A stretch of DNA of 64,000 bases from Thiothrix nivea DSM 5205 (GCF_000260135.1 NZ_JH651384.1:3128001-3192000); one strand, 5' to 3'; shown: positions 8,908 to 17,419, counted from the first letter of the stretch. Notes: generated by a model not told the origin, from the sequence alone. A program made the numbers and translations.

Positions 8908-9639
8908 TTACTGCAACACCGGGCGGGCATTGGTTGCTTGCACCGGGCGGTTGTTGGGGTGATGCATGACGTGGGCAAATTTTTCGATCTGCTCTTTGGA
9001 AGCCGTGACCGGCTGTTTCATCACAATCCAGCGTACACCTTCCGTGCAGGGTGGGGTGGTTAGCGAGCCATTGAAGCGGTAATAGTCACGGTTTTGTGGC
9101 AATAGTTTGGAAGCGTCAACCTGGGTATCCAGCGCGTCTACGGTGTCGGCGTCAGCGGGCATTTCCGCCCAGACTTTCTCCAGCTCAGGGTTGGCCGCGC
9201 CTTCTTCAAACATCAGGGCTACTACGGCGATGTCGTTAGTGCTGTCTTTGTGAACCAAATGGGCTTCCATCGGGAACGATTTGCCGTTGATGTGGTTTTC
9301 GCTGGGGGCGTGGAAATGGAACTGTTTCAGGGCGAACTGGATGCTATCCACCTTGATGGTGTCGCCGCTGGTGTAGTTGACCTGGATGGTGTGGCCATTG
9401 TTCAGCACTTCTTTACTGCTGCTGTTACCGTAGTTGAATTCAATCGGTGGCAGGTCTGCTTCCGTAAAGCCCGCCAGATTGATCGGTGATTGGTTTTTGC
9501 CGGAACAGGAGGCGTTTTCGGGGGTTAGTTGCGCCCAGTTTTCCGGGCCAGTGTCGCCTGTATAACCCCAATGGGCGGTTTCGTTAGCGGTTGCAACGCC
9601 TGCCAGTAACAGCAGGGCTGGCAAAAATGTTTTCTGCAT
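8908..9639 (-). CDS. cah: Periplasmic alpha-type carbonic anhydrase
   Basis: Catalyses reversible CO2 hydration in the periplasm. An N-terminal Sec signal peptide (MQKTFLPALLLLAGVATA) precedes the alpha-CA domain. The zinc ligands H108 and H110 (QFHFHAPSENH) and H127 (MEAHLVH) are present, as is the substrate-pocket segment GSLTTPPCTEGVRW. A Cys pair (in ENASCSGK and TPPCTEG) would form the disulfide typical of bacterial alpha-CAs. It is full length at 243 residues. A role in carbon supply for CO2 fixation is possible in an autotroph, but no fixation genes are in the window. Confidence 0.93.
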   Translation of the reverse strand: MQKTFLPALLLLAGVATANETAHWGYTGDTGPENWAQLTPENASCSGKNQSPINLAGFTEADLPPIEFNYGNSSSKEVLNNGHTIQVNYTSGDTIKVDSIQFALKQFHFHAPSENHINGKSFPMEAHLVHKDSTNDIAVVALMFEEGAANPELEKVWAEMPADADTVDALDTQVDASKLLPQNRDYYRFNGSLTTPPCTEGVRWIVMKQPVTASKEQIEKFAHVMHHPNNRPVQATNARPVLQ

Positions 9640-9677
9640 GGGTTCCTCCTCCCAATACCTTGCGGATGATGCGGGTA

Positions 9678-11414
9678 TTATAGCGGTGAATGCGTTTCCA
9701 AGTCTTTATGCACTTTACGGTAGGCGGCGAGCAGTTGCTGGTGTATCTGGCAGCCGTGCAATTCCAGCGTTGGCGCAGTGATTCCCCAGAAACGCAGACT
9801 GCCGTCGAGCAAATCCCGTGCCCGTTGCAGCACGCTTTCGCCATACAGCAAACCCATGTTGGGGGCGTAACCAGCGGCGTCTTCCATGTCCAGCAGGGTT
9901 TCTATGCAGCGGTAGACGCGGCGGCGGTCTGCGTTGACCTGCTCGAAATGGCGTATCCATTGGCAGCCTTCGCGGATGGCGTCTTCGTCATCCATCACCA
10001 GCGCCAGCAGGGTCTTGAGTTCGCCCACGCGCAAATCAGCCCACAGTGAACCAGGGTCAGGGGCAAGCCCGATCAGCGCGGCTACCGGTTGGTGTTCATC
10101 CAGACCCATGTCTTCGATGGCATCGAACAGTTCCGTGCATTCGTCATCGTCCAGTTCTGGCAGGTGCAGGATGGCTTCGCGCAAGGCGTTGCCGGTACTG
10201 TTGTTGTCCCATTCCAGGTCTTCGGCCTGATAGATTTCCGACATTTCCGGCACGAGGATGCGGCAGGCGTACACGCCCAGGTGTTCGTAATCCATGATGT
10301 AGATGTCGTAGTCGTCGGCATGGATGCGTTCCATCAGGTATTGGCATTCTTCCTCGGTCGTGCCGCTGAAATTCCAGTCGACGAATGCATGATCCGGCTC
10401 GCTCCACAGGAAATCCCAGTGTACCGGGCCGCTGGAGTCGATGAAATGGGTTTCCAGGTTTTGCGGCGAGGCCACGTCTTCCAGCTCGAAACTGGGTTCG
10501 GCGAAACCGGACAGGCGGTCAAGGGCGCGGCCTTGCAGCAGTTCGGTGAGGGAACGTTCCAGCGCCACCTCGAAACGTGGGTGCGCGCCGAAGCTGGCGT
10601 ACAGGCCCTGGTCTTCCGGGTTGAGCAGGGTGACGCACATGACCGGATATTGCCCGCCCAGTGAGGCGTCTTTCACCAGGACGCCAAAACCGGCAGCACG
10701 CAATTCCTCAATCCCGGCCAGGATATGCGGGTAGCGGGCGATAACGTCGTCCGGTACATCTGGCAGACAGATTCCCTCGGCAATAATACGAAACTTGATG
10801 TGACGCTCGAAAATTTCTGACAGTGCCTGGGTACGCGCTTCGGTTTTGCTGTTTCCGGCGGACATGCCGTTGCTGACGTAAAGGTTGCCGATAATGTTGA
10901 CCGGAAACCACACGGTGTTGCCGTCGCGTTGGCGCACGTAGGGTAGGTTGCAAATGCCGCGTTCCTCGTGGCCGGAATTCAGGTCGACCAGTTTGCTGGC
11001 ATCAAGGGTGGATTCAGGGTCATAGAAGGCGAGGCTGTCCTCATCCAGCATGCCTTCCGGCAAGCTGTCGCCGCCATCGAGGGGAAACCATTTTTCCTCG
11101 GGATAATGCACGAAGTTGGCGTCAGCGATGCTTTTGCCTAGATAGAAATCTGCCCAGAAATAGTTGGTGCTGAGCCGCTCGAAAAACTCTCCCAGTGCAC
11201 TGGCCAGCGCGGCTTTTTGCGACGCGCCTTTGCCATTGGTGAACAGCAGGTGGCAGTCGCGGTCACGGATGTGGACTGACCAGACATTAGCCACCGGATT
11301 CAGCCAGGAAGCTTCTTCGATGTTGAAGCCAATGCTGTGCAGCTTTTCCTGCATGGACGTAATCGAAGCTTCCAGTGCTGCATCTTTGCCCGGAATAAAG
11401 GTTTGTTCTTGCAT
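9678..11414 (-). CDS. ycaO: YcaO protein (RimO-associated ATP-dependent cyclodehydratase family)
   Basis: A close match to E. coli YcaO over its whole length, starting at QTFIPGKDAALE, then EEASWLNPVANVWSVHIRD, LGEFFERLSTNYF, IIGNLYVSNGMSAGN and THFIDSSGPVHWDF. The N-terminal YcaO domain binds ATP; a helical C-terminal region follows from about residue 400. E. coli YcaO assists RimO-dependent beta-methylthiolation of ribosomal protein S12. It is not a peptide-antibiotic YcaO: no precursor, dehydrogenase or transporter is nearby. I chose the ATG at 11414 because homology begins there; an upstream ATG at 11474 would add 20 non-conserved residues. Confidence 0.92.
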   Translation of the reverse strand: MQEQTFIPGKDAALEASITSMQEKLHSIGFNIEEASWLNPVANVWSVHIRDRDCHLLFTNGKGASQKAALASALGEFFERLSTNYFWADFYLGKSIADANFVHYPEEKWFPLDGGDSLPEGMLDEDSLAFYDPESTLDASKLVDLNSGHEERGICNLPYVRQRDGNTVWFPVNIIGNLYVSNGMSAGNSKTEARTQALSEIFERHIKFRIIAEGICLPDVPDDVIARYPHILAGIEELRAAGFGVLVKDASLGGQYPVMCVTLLNPEDQGLYASFGAHPRFEVALERSLTELLQGRALDRLSGFAEPSFELEDVASPQNLETHFIDSSGPVHWDFLWSEPDHAFVDWNFSGTTEEECQYLMERIHADDYDIYIMDYEHLGVYACRILVPEMSEIYQAEDLEWDNNSTGNALREAILHLPELDDDECTELFDAIEDMGLDEHQPVAALIGLAPDPGSLWADLRVGELKTLLALVMDDEDAIREGCQWIRHFEQVNADRRRVYRCIETLLDMEDAAGYAPNMGLLYGESVLQRARDLLDGSLRFWGITAPTLELHGCQIHQQLLAAYRKVHKDLETHSPL

Positions 11415-11570
11415 GGGGGAACTCGGTTGGTAGCTATCCGTCAAATTGGGATGAACTATTTTAGCGCACTGCACAAGCAGGCGTCTTGTTATTCGTTATA
11501 ATTAGGCGATGATGTTATGTCAGCAGATTTTTGTGACCCCTGTATAAAAATAGGTAAAAAGGGAGTGGAT

Positions 11571-12071
11571 ATGCCGTTGGTCGGTCAAGCGTGGACAAAA
11601 TGGTGGGTTGGTTTCTTGCTGCTGCTCTTGTTGGCAGGGGGAAGCCTGTATGTGTCCAACCGGTTTGCAGGGGCGTTGGCGGATACCTCGCCTGCTGGCT
11701 TGAGCCAGTTGCGCGACACACTGCTGGCAGACCCCGCCAGCGTCAGCGGCCATTGGCTACGTACCCTGAACCCATTGGTCAAGGATGTGCAAGGCGATCT
11801 GGTCTGGAATAGCCAACAGCAGCAAGGGGTCATGCGTATCCGTGATTTGCCTGACCCGAAGAACGGTAATTTTTACCAGTTGTGGCTGTACGACGCCCGT
11901 GGTGCTAGCGGCGAGCCGGTTTCCGGGGCGGTGTTGCACAAGGGAGCAGGGCGCGAAGATCTGTATGCGCCGATTGTGACAGATGTTCCGGTGCTGGAAC
12001 CCTATAAGTTTGTCCTTAAACAGGAAAAGGGTACAGGCAGCGGGCAAGTGTTGCTGATGGTACAGCCCTGA
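11571..12071 (+). CDS. Membrane-anchored RskA-domain (anti-sigma-K C-terminal-like) protein
   Basis: One transmembrane helix at about residues 9-32 (WWVGFLLLLLLAGGSLYVSN) is followed by a periplasmic domain with the RskA C-terminal pattern: GDLVWNSQQQQGVMRI, DLPDPKNGNFYQLWLYD and a terminal beta-strand QVLLMVQP. Classical RskA/RsiW proteins carry a cytoplasmic zinc-finger anti-sigma domain before the helix; here only about eight residues precede it, so it cannot hold a sigma factor in the usual way. No ECF sigma gene is adjacent. The ATG at 11571 follows AGGGAGTGG; the earlier in-frame ATG at 11517 lacks a comparable site. Confidence 0.75.
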   Translation: MPLVGQAWTKWWVGFLLLLLLAGGSLYVSNRFAGALADTSPAGLSQLRDTLLADPASVSGHWLRTLNPLVKDVQGDLVWNSQQQQGVMRIRDLPDPKNGNFYQLWLYDARGASGEPVSGAVLHKGAGREDLYAPIVTDVPVLEPYKFVLKQEKGTGSGQVLLMVQP

Positions 12072-12124
12072 GCCTCACGGCTAATTGCCCGGGGTTCTGT
12101 TCTCGGGGATTGTACGGGTGTAGC

Positions 12125-12364
12125 TCATTGCTTCACATTGTGGAAATCTGTATTAAAAATGCGCTGCGGTAGAGGGTTCTCCGGCGCGATAATGAGATTA
12201 ATGCCCAAGGCAATAATGACGAGTATTCCCAGCATATTAAAAACTTCTGGGATGGGCAGTTGCAATACGGTCACTTCATAAAAGATTGCAATAATTAGAA
12301 ATGTTATAGCATCAGTTATGCTGTTGGTTGTCGATTGCATTATTTTTTGCATGAAATCAATCAT
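12125..12364 (-). CDS. Small two-helix membrane protein, unknown function
   Basis: A 79-residue ORF with two hydrophobic segments (about residues 16-36 and 42-60, the second GILVIIALGINLIIAP) and polar ends. The start has a good AGAGGAGC site nine bases upstream. Base composition is more AT-rich than its neighbours. I do not recognise the family. It stands alone with divergent or convergent neighbours. Confidence 0.6.
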   Translation of the reverse strand: MIDFMQKIMQSTTNSITDAITFLIIAIFYEVTVLQLPIPEVFNMLGILVIIALGINLIIAPENPLPQRIFNTDFHNVKQ

Positions 12365-12616
12365 ATTTATTTGCTCCTCTTAGCTTGTCCTTGCTAATTG
12401 GACTCCTCTGATTTGAATAACTATCAGGCTACCTATTTAATCTTTAACCTTACCTTAACATTTAAATGAATTATTATATGGCAGGTATTAGTAAGTGATG
12501 CAAATCATAAGGGCATTGTTGGCAGCGGTATGAGGCAGTATGTCCGGCAGGGTTTTTTAACTTGGGCTGCCCGGTTTTGCTATGCTTGCCAACATTTGAA
12601 CTTTGAGCATAACAGT
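12365..12616. other. AT-rich intergenic region
   Basis: About 250 bases between divergently oriented genes. It is markedly AT-rich, with several TAAT/TTAA stretches suited to promoters in both directions, but no convincing paired -35/-10 elements or strong hairpins. An in-frame ATG at 12530 exists for the next gene, but the sequence following it does not look coding. Confidence 0.4.
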
Positions 12617-13312
12617 ATGAATGAAACGACCCCGGTTGAATTTACCGCAGCCCCCGATTCCCGCCAGTTGTTGAAAAATGAGCTGGCCCAGCGTCAGGCG
12701 CAACTGATGCAGCTGACCCCCGCCAGCAACCCGCTGGAGCGCGCCAGCGTGCAATACGACATTGCCGAAATCATGCTGGAGCTGGAGGAGCCAGGGATGC
12801 GCGAAGCCGCCTGGGGCATGACCCGCGAATCTTTCGGGATTTACTGTGAGCTCGAGCTGTGGGAAGACGCCGTGCGTTGCTGTGATGTGCTGTTCCGCTG
12901 TGATTTGCCAGCCTCAGTGCCCGCGCTGGGGAATGGTTTGTGGCTGGCGGTGACGTACCCGATCGGCCCGGAACTTTCCATCGTCATGCTCAACCACCTG
13001 ATTGACGCCACGCCAGACAAGGCGGATGGGGCTGCGGTGGCAGCGGCGGTCGCGCACTACATCGCCGACTTGCGGCTGGAGGGTGAAAAACGCGATAGCG
13101 TAATGTTCCTCACCAGCGCCATGCTGGGCAAGGTGGCCGAGCGCCACAGCAATGTGAACTCTCAGGAAGCCATGAATTTATGGCTAAACCGCATGGGCTT
13201 GCTTGACCCCAAGGTATTCCTGCCGCGCCTCGGCCAGGTTGTGGATGCGCTGGTGGAAGGGCAGTGGTGGTATGACCGTGATGAACTGCGTTCGCGCCTG
13301 CCCGTGCATTGA
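12617..13312 (+). CDS. Hypothetical alpha-helical cytosolic protein
   Basis: 231 residues from the ATG at 12617, rich in Ala, Leu and Glu, with predicted amphipathic helices throughout and no signal peptide or membrane segment. Fragments such as ERASVQYDIAEIMLELEEPG and FGIYCELELWEDAVRCCDVL look like helical-repeat (TPR-like) packing, but I cannot assign a family. The ORF can be extended to 12530; the added 29 residues are of non-coding character. The ribosome binding site is weak at both candidates. Confidence 0.65.
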   Translation: MNETTPVEFTAAPDSRQLLKNELAQRQAQLMQLTPASNPLERASVQYDIAEIMLELEEPGMREAAWGMTRESFGIYCELELWEDAVRCCDVLFRCDLPASVPALGNGLWLAVTYPIGPELSIVMLNHLIDATPDKADGAAVAAAVAHYIADLRLEGEKRDSVMFLTSAMLGKVAERHSNVNSQEAMNLWLNRMGLLDPKVFLPRLGQVVDALVEGQWWYDRDELRSRLPVH

Positions 13313-13332
13313 GACGGCTATACTTCTGGTTG

Positions 13333-14178
13333 TCATAGTTTCCTGCCAACAAAGGCAAGCACATCTTGGGCGGTACCGTTTAGGGTGACGCTGTATAGTT
13401 GCCGAGTGTTTGGGTCGAAATAGGCAGAACCATTACTGTAGTTTAGGTGGGCGCTAGCGTTTGACTCGATGCAGTTGCCGCTATAGTTGATGTTTATGCC
13501 GTAAGCATTGCCACGGGGACGGGGTGAAACGTTGCCGGTAAACGTGCAGCCATCTTCGCGCGAACCGCTGACTTGGCCAGTGGCATAAATGGTGAGGGTT
13601 GTACTTTGTCTTCCCCGCAGCAAGGTCGCACTTGTGCCACTGTAAGAGCCTTGCAATTGGGCAAGCTTGACTGGCTGGCTGTAATTATTGTCATAACTGG
13701 CGGTCAGGTTGACAATGCTACCAGGCGTTTCGTATGTCAGCGTACCTTGCAAGTTGGAGCGGTTGACATAGCTGCCTACCCAGCTGACAGGAAAGCTTGC
13801 CCCAATCTCAAAATTGAAGTCATTACTGTTGTTGGAGTTAAAGGTGCCATCACGGGACAGGGTATTGCCAACGATTACGCCGCCTATTTGGTTAGGGTTG
13901 CCGGCGGATGAATACAGAATCCAGTAATAGGTGCTATCCAGTATCAGGGAAGAAATAGTCCGGCTGGTATTGATGGCATTGCCCTGCCAGAAACCTTCCG
14001 CGTTCAGCACGTAAATATTGGCGCTATTGCTGCTACTGCTACTGCTACTGCTGGTTACAGCATAGGTGTTATTGAGGCTGCTTTGTACTGGGTTATCCAG
14101 GTTGCTGCCTTGCCCTCCTCCACAGGCGGACAGGAGACTTGCCATGGTTAATGGGAGTAAGGTTTTACAAGTTGTCAT
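13333..14178 (-). CDS. Ser/Asn-rich lipoprotein of unknown function
   Basis: A signal peptide with lipobox SLLSACGGG makes this a lipoprotein. After the anchor comes a serine run encoded by a short triplet repeat (plus-strand CTG/CTA units near 14027-14050). The rest is beta-rich, with many Asn, Ser, Gly and Tyr and two Cys (DGCTFTG and GNCIESN) that could pair. The arrangement (Gly-rich anchor, repeated strands, DGCTFTG) resembles small surface lipoproteins of beta-proteobacteria and Thiotrichales, but I do not recognise a named family. The start has an AGGA site at good spacing. Confidence 0.72.
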   Translation of the reverse strand: MTTCKTLLPLTMASLLSACGGGQGSNLDNPVQSSLNNTYAVTSSSSSSSSNSANIYVLNAEGFWQGNAINTSRTISSLILDSTYYWILYSSAGNPNQIGGVIVGNTLSRDGTFNSNNSNDFNFEIGASFPVSWVGSYVNRSNLQGTLTYETPGSIVNLTASYDNNYSQPVKLAQLQGSYSGTSATLLRGRQSTTLTIYATGQVSGSREDGCTFTGNVSPRPRGNAYGININYSGNCIESNASAHLNYSNGSAYFDPNTRQLYSVTLNGTAQDVLAFVGRKL

Positions 14179-14245
14179 CGTTTAGTCCTAAGTCAGTGTT
14201 GCCATGACCAGGACATTAGTAGGTTTGTTGAATGGGGTGAGTGCC

Positions 14246-14932
14246 TTAATGGGTGAAATAGCGGTAGTGGCCGATGACCGGCCAGAAGAACAGGGCGTCT
14301 TCGATATTGGTTCCGTAAGCAATGTTGTGCGCCATCAGGGGGCGTTCGTCAGTTGTGTTGAACTGTGTGACAATGCCGATGTGCGCTTGCCCTTTGCCCA
14401 GATCCCAAGCCACTACATCGCCCGGTAGGTAATCGGCAGGGTTTTGGGTGATAGGCAGGGCTTTGCCCTGACGCTCGAAAAAGCGCATGAGGTTGTAAAC
14501 CCGGCGGTGGTCGATGTTGCTGTCGGGGTTTTTCATGCTCCACTTCTTCGGATATTGGCTGAAATTATGCCGCATGTCTTCGTGCAATGCCTGTTGCAGG
14601 TCGACGCCTTGGGCGCGGAAGGCGCGCACGATGACATCTGCGCATACACCAGTGGTTTCCGGCACATCGCCATTCGGGTATTTGAGGCGCACGTATTTGG
14701 GGTCATATGAACGGGTAACTTTCACCTGTTCCTGAACGGACTCCAGCATCTTCTGCACATGCCGTGGCGGAACCGGCGTGAGGACAGGCGGAGGCTCCGG
14801 CGGCGTGACTGGCGGGGTGGGAATCACGACCGTGGGGGGGGGCGGCGGGGCAATAAAGCGCCGATAAATCCAGTCCCCGATGAAATACAGGATCAGCAGA
14901 ATCAGCAACAGCCGCAGCAACTTGCCCAGCAT
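14246..14932 (-). CDS. DUF1287 (YijF-like) membrane-anchored papain-fold protein
   Basis: One N-terminal transmembrane helix (LLLILLILYFIGDWIYR) and a Pro-rich linker lead to a DUF1287 domain from about residue 58. Conserved features are TTGVCADVIVRAFRAQGVDL (candidate nucleophile Cys), NIDHRRVYNLM and AHIGIV (candidate His). The fold is thought to be related to NlpC/P60 and CHAP cysteine hydrolases, so a cell-wall amidase role is plausible but unproven. The linker is encoded by a run of nine G/C at 14834-14842. It starts four bases after the Rieske gene stop, so the two are probably co-transcribed. Confidence 0.82.
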   Translation of the reverse strand: MLGKLLRLLLILLILYFIGDWIYRRFIAPPPPPTVVIPTPPVTPPEPPPVLTPVPPRHVQKMLESVQEQVKVTRSYDPKYVRLKYPNGDVPETTGVCADVIVRAFRAQGVDLQQALHEDMRHNFSQYPKKWSMKNPDSNIDHRRVYNLMRFFERQGKALPITQNPADYLPGDVVAWDLGKGQAHIGIVTQFNTTDERPLMAHNIAYGTNIEDALFFWPVIGHYRYFTH

Positions 14933-14936
14933 GGCT

Positions 14937-15251
14937 TCAGACCTTTACCAGGATGCGGCCATCTTCGATACTGACAGGGTAGGTTTGCAGCGGGATTTCC
15001 GCTGGTTCCACCATTGCCTCACCGGTTTTGACGTTGAATTCGCCGCCGTGCAGGGAGCAATGTACCCGGTCGCCGTGCAAGCAGCCGAGGTAGAGGGAAG
15101 CATCTTCGTGTGTGCACATGTCATCCACGGCGTAGAAACCGTCCTCCAGATGGCATATGAGGATGCGTTTGCCATTGTCGGCATCCACGCGCTTCATCTT
15201 GCCGGGTTTGATTTCGTTTATACTGCCTGCATCGAGTTGGGAGTCATTCAT
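14937..15251 (-). CDS. Small Rieske [2Fe-2S] ferredoxin (NirD / dioxygenase-ferredoxin type)
   Basis: A 104-residue soluble Rieske protein. The cluster ligands are in the two boxes C46-T-H48 (MCTHEDASLYLG) and C65-S-L-H68 (HCSLHGGEF), with the expected 16-residue spacing. It resembles ferredoxin subunits of aromatic dioxygenases and NirD, an electron-transfer role, but no oxygenase or reductase partner is nearby. The start at 15251 keeps the conserved N-terminal strand (DAGSINEIKPGKMKRVD). No ribosome binding site precedes it, and its ATG shares bases with the divergent gene's ATG in one CATG. Confidence 0.88.
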   Translation of the reverse strand: MNDSQLDAGSINEIKPGKMKRVDADNGKRILICHLEDGFYAVDDMCTHEDASLYLGCLHGDRVHCSLHGGEFNVKTGEAMVEPAEIPLQTYPVSIEDGRILVKV

Positions 15252-16137
15252 GAGTAAGCTTAACCAAAATGTCTGGATCATGGGGTGCGGCGATATAGGC
15301 CGCCGGGTGGGACGGTTATACCAAAACGAGGGGGTCAAGGCTATAGGCTGGGTACGGGGTGAGGAATCCTTGCGTCTGGGGTTGGAACAAGGTCTGGCAA
15401 TGCGCAAGGGGGATGTCGACCAGGGTAGTTTTTTCCCGATTTTCGCCCTGGATGAGGCGTTGGTGTATTGGTTCATGCCGCCGCAGCCTACGGGTGAAAC
15501 CGATGACCGTATCCGCCGTTTCCTCAAGGGCGTGGATGCCGCGCCGCAGCGGGTGGTGTTGATCAGTACGACTGGCGTGTATGGCGATTGTGAGGGGCGC
15601 TGGATTGATGAGTCCGAACCCTTGAAACCGGCCGCTGCCCGAGCCAAACGCCGCGCCGATGCGGAAAACACAGTGCAGGAATGGGCCGCGCGTTTTGGCG
15701 GTGAAATTGTCATCCTGCGTGTGCCGGGCATTTATGCGCCCGACCGCTTGCCGCTGGAGCGCCTCCAGCGTGGTGAGCCGGTATTGCGTGCGGAAGAGGC
15801 GCCGTGGACTAACCGCATCCATGCCGACGATCTGGCGCTGATCTGCAAGCGGGCGATGGAAGCTGCCCCGGCAGGCGCGGTTTACAACGCTACGGACGGC
15901 CACCCTTCCACCATGACCGATTACTTCAACACGGTAGCGGATTACGCCGGTTTGCCGCGCCCGCCGCAGGTCAGCATGGAGGAGGCGCAAATGTCGATGA
16001 GTGCCGGGATGCTGTCGTATTTGCAGGAATCACGCCGCATCCGCAACGACAAGTTGTTGACGGAACTGGGAATCCGGTTACAGTACCCCTCCCTGGCCGC
16101 TGGCCTGGGCATGTTGGAAGGACAAGACAGTGATTGA
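15250..16137 (+). CDS. NAD(P)-binding Rossmann-fold protein (YeeZ-like extended SDR)
   Basis: A 295-residue atypical short-chain dehydrogenase/epimerase. The dinucleotide loop is VWIMGCGDIGRRVGRLY at the N-terminus; VVLISTTGVYGDCEGRWIDE gives the catalytic-region Ser-Tyr pattern, and LRVPGIYAPDRLPLERL is the usual substrate-side strand. YeeZ-family members are uncharacterised NAD-binding proteins. The ATG at 15250 has TTGGGAG upstream; that site lies within the opposing Rieske gene. Its last eight bases overlap darP. Confidence 0.87.
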   Translation: MSKLNQNVWIMGCGDIGRRVGRLYQNEGVKAIGWVRGEESLRLGLEQGLAMRKGDVDQGSFFPIFALDEALVYWFMPPQPTGETDDRIRRFLKGVDAAPQRVVLISTTGVYGDCEGRWIDESEPLKPAAARAKRRADAENTVQEWAARFGGEIVILRVPGIYAPDRLPLERLQRGEPVLRAEEAPWTNRIHADDLALICKRAMEAAPAGAVYNATDGHPSTMTDYFNTVADYAGLPRPPQVSMEEAQMSMSAGMLSYLQESRRIRNDKLLTELGIRLQYPSLAAGLGMLEGQDSD

Positions 16138-16633
16138 TTACGAATACGATGATGATGAAGACGACTATATCAGCAAAAGCCATTTCAAGCGTGAGGCCGA
16201 AGCTAAGCAGGATTTGGGGGAGCGCCTGATTACCCTGCGCCAGGAGCAGCTTGACCAACTGGATTTGTCGGAAACGCTTTACGACGCGGTGATGCTGGCC
16301 AAACGCCTGACCAGCAATGGCGCTATCCGCCGCCAACGGCAGTACATCGGCAAGCTGATGCGCTCCGAAGAGCTGGAGCCGATTGAGGCCAAGTTTGCAG
16401 AGTGGGATCGCAAAGACCGCGCTGACACGGTACGCTTGCACCGGCTGGAGCGCTGGCGTGACCAGCTATTGGCGGATGATGATGCGTTAAGCGAGTGGCT
16501 GGCGGAACACCCGGATACTGACGTGCAACGTTTGCGCACCTTGATCCGTAATGCCCGCAAGGAACAGGCTGCAAGCAAGCCACCCAAAAGCAGCCGCGAA
16601 CTGTTCAAATTGCTGCGGGAAGTGGGCGGTTAA
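16130..16633 (+). CDS. darP: Ribosome biogenesis factor DarP (YjgA, DUF615)
   Basis: A small highly charged helical protein that associates with late 50S assembly intermediates in E. coli. The acidic start (YEYDDDEDDYISKSHFKRE), then LITLRQEQLDQLDL, the RRQRQYIGKLMR core and the C-terminal SSRELFKLLRE are family hallmarks. It starts with GTG at 16130, overlapping the end of the SDR gene by eight bases, so it is probably translationally coupled to it. Its stop overlaps the gloB stop on the opposite strand. Confidence 0.92.
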   Translation: MIDYEYDDDEDDYISKSHFKREAEAKQDLGERLITLRQEQLDQLDLSETLYDAVMLAKRLTSNGAIRRQRQYIGKLMRSEELEPIEAKFAEWDRKDRADTVRLHRLERWRDQLLADDDALSEWLAEHPDTDVQRLRTLIRNARKEQAASKPPKSSRELFKLLREVGG

Positions 16634-17409
16634 TCGTACTCGGTATCTTTCCAGATACGCAGCACCGCAAACACGTCTTCCGGGGTGTGGGTTTCACGCC
16701 CGGCAATTTCTTCCGCGCGGGCAATGACTTCCGGAATGTGGGTGCGCAGGAACGGGTTGGTGTCAAACTCACGGCCCAGTTCAAACGGTACAGTTGGGCG
16801 GCCTGAGTCCAGCAGTTCCCAACATTCTTCCAGACGGGCGTCGAGCGCCGGGTTGTCGGGTTCCACCCATTTGGCGAAGCCGATGTTGTCGACTGTGTAT
16901 TCGTGGGTACAGTATACCAGCGTTTCGGCAGGCAGTGCTGCGATGCGTTGCAGTGAGTGGTAAAGGTCGTGGAGGGTTCCGTCAAACACGCGCCCACAGC
17001 CATTGGCGAACAGGGTGTCGCCGCAGAACAGGCTGCCTTCGCCGTAGTACACGATATGCCCGGCGGTATGCCCCGATGTTTCCATGACGGTGAAACTTAG
17101 GCCGAGTGGCTCCAGGTTTACCTGTTGGCCTTCGCTGAGTGGCTGGGTCATGTGTTGGATGGCTTCGTGTGCTGGGCCGTAGACCGGTAGGCCAGGCCAG
17201 GTTTGCAACAGTTGCCCGATCCCGCCTACATGGTCGCGGTGGTGGTGGGTGATCAGGATGGCAATGGGCTGCATGTCTCGGCGCTGGAGTTCCGCGATAA
17301 CGGGCAAGGCGTCGCCGGGGTCAACAATGGCGGCGTGTTTGCGCTCCTCATTGCTGATCAGCCAGATATAATTGTCGGTAAACGCGGGTATCGGGATTAC
17401 CTGCATCAT
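16630..17409 (-). CDS. gloB: Hydroxyacylglutathione hydrolase (glyoxalase II)
   Basis: Hydrolyses S-lactoylglutathione to lactate and glutathione, completing methylglyoxal detoxification. The metallo-beta-lactamase motif THHHRDH with downstream SGHTAGHIVYY, FCGDTLFANGCGRVF and YCTHEYT supplies the binuclear metal ligands. The C-terminal substrate-binding helices (NPFLRTHIPEV) are present. The 259-residue length is standard. The start at 17409 has GAGGTG six bases upstream. The 3' end overlaps darP by four bases. Confidence 0.95.
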   Translation of the reverse strand: MMQVIPIPAFTDNYIWLISNEERKHAAIVDPGDALPVIAELQRRDMQPIAILITHHHRDHVGGIGQLLQTWPGLPVYGPAHEAIQHMTQPLSEGQQVNLEPLGLSFTVMETSGHTAGHIVYYGEGSLFCGDTLFANGCGRVFDGTLHDLYHSLQRIAALPAETLVYCTHEYTVDNIGFAKWVEPDNPALDARLEECWELLDSGRPTVPFELGREFDTNPFLRTHIPEVIARAEEIAGRETHTPEDVFAVLRIWKDTEYD

Positions 17410-17419
17410 GGGGACACCT

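Noticed and set aside
9678-11414. RiPP biosynthesis (YcaO azoline cluster)
   Set aside because: The YcaO protein matches the E. coli RimO-associated type, with no precursor peptide, dehydrogenase or exporter beside it.
13990-14060. CRISPR-like array or tandem repeat element
   Set aside because: It is a short triplet repeat coding for serines in a lipoprotein, without spacers.
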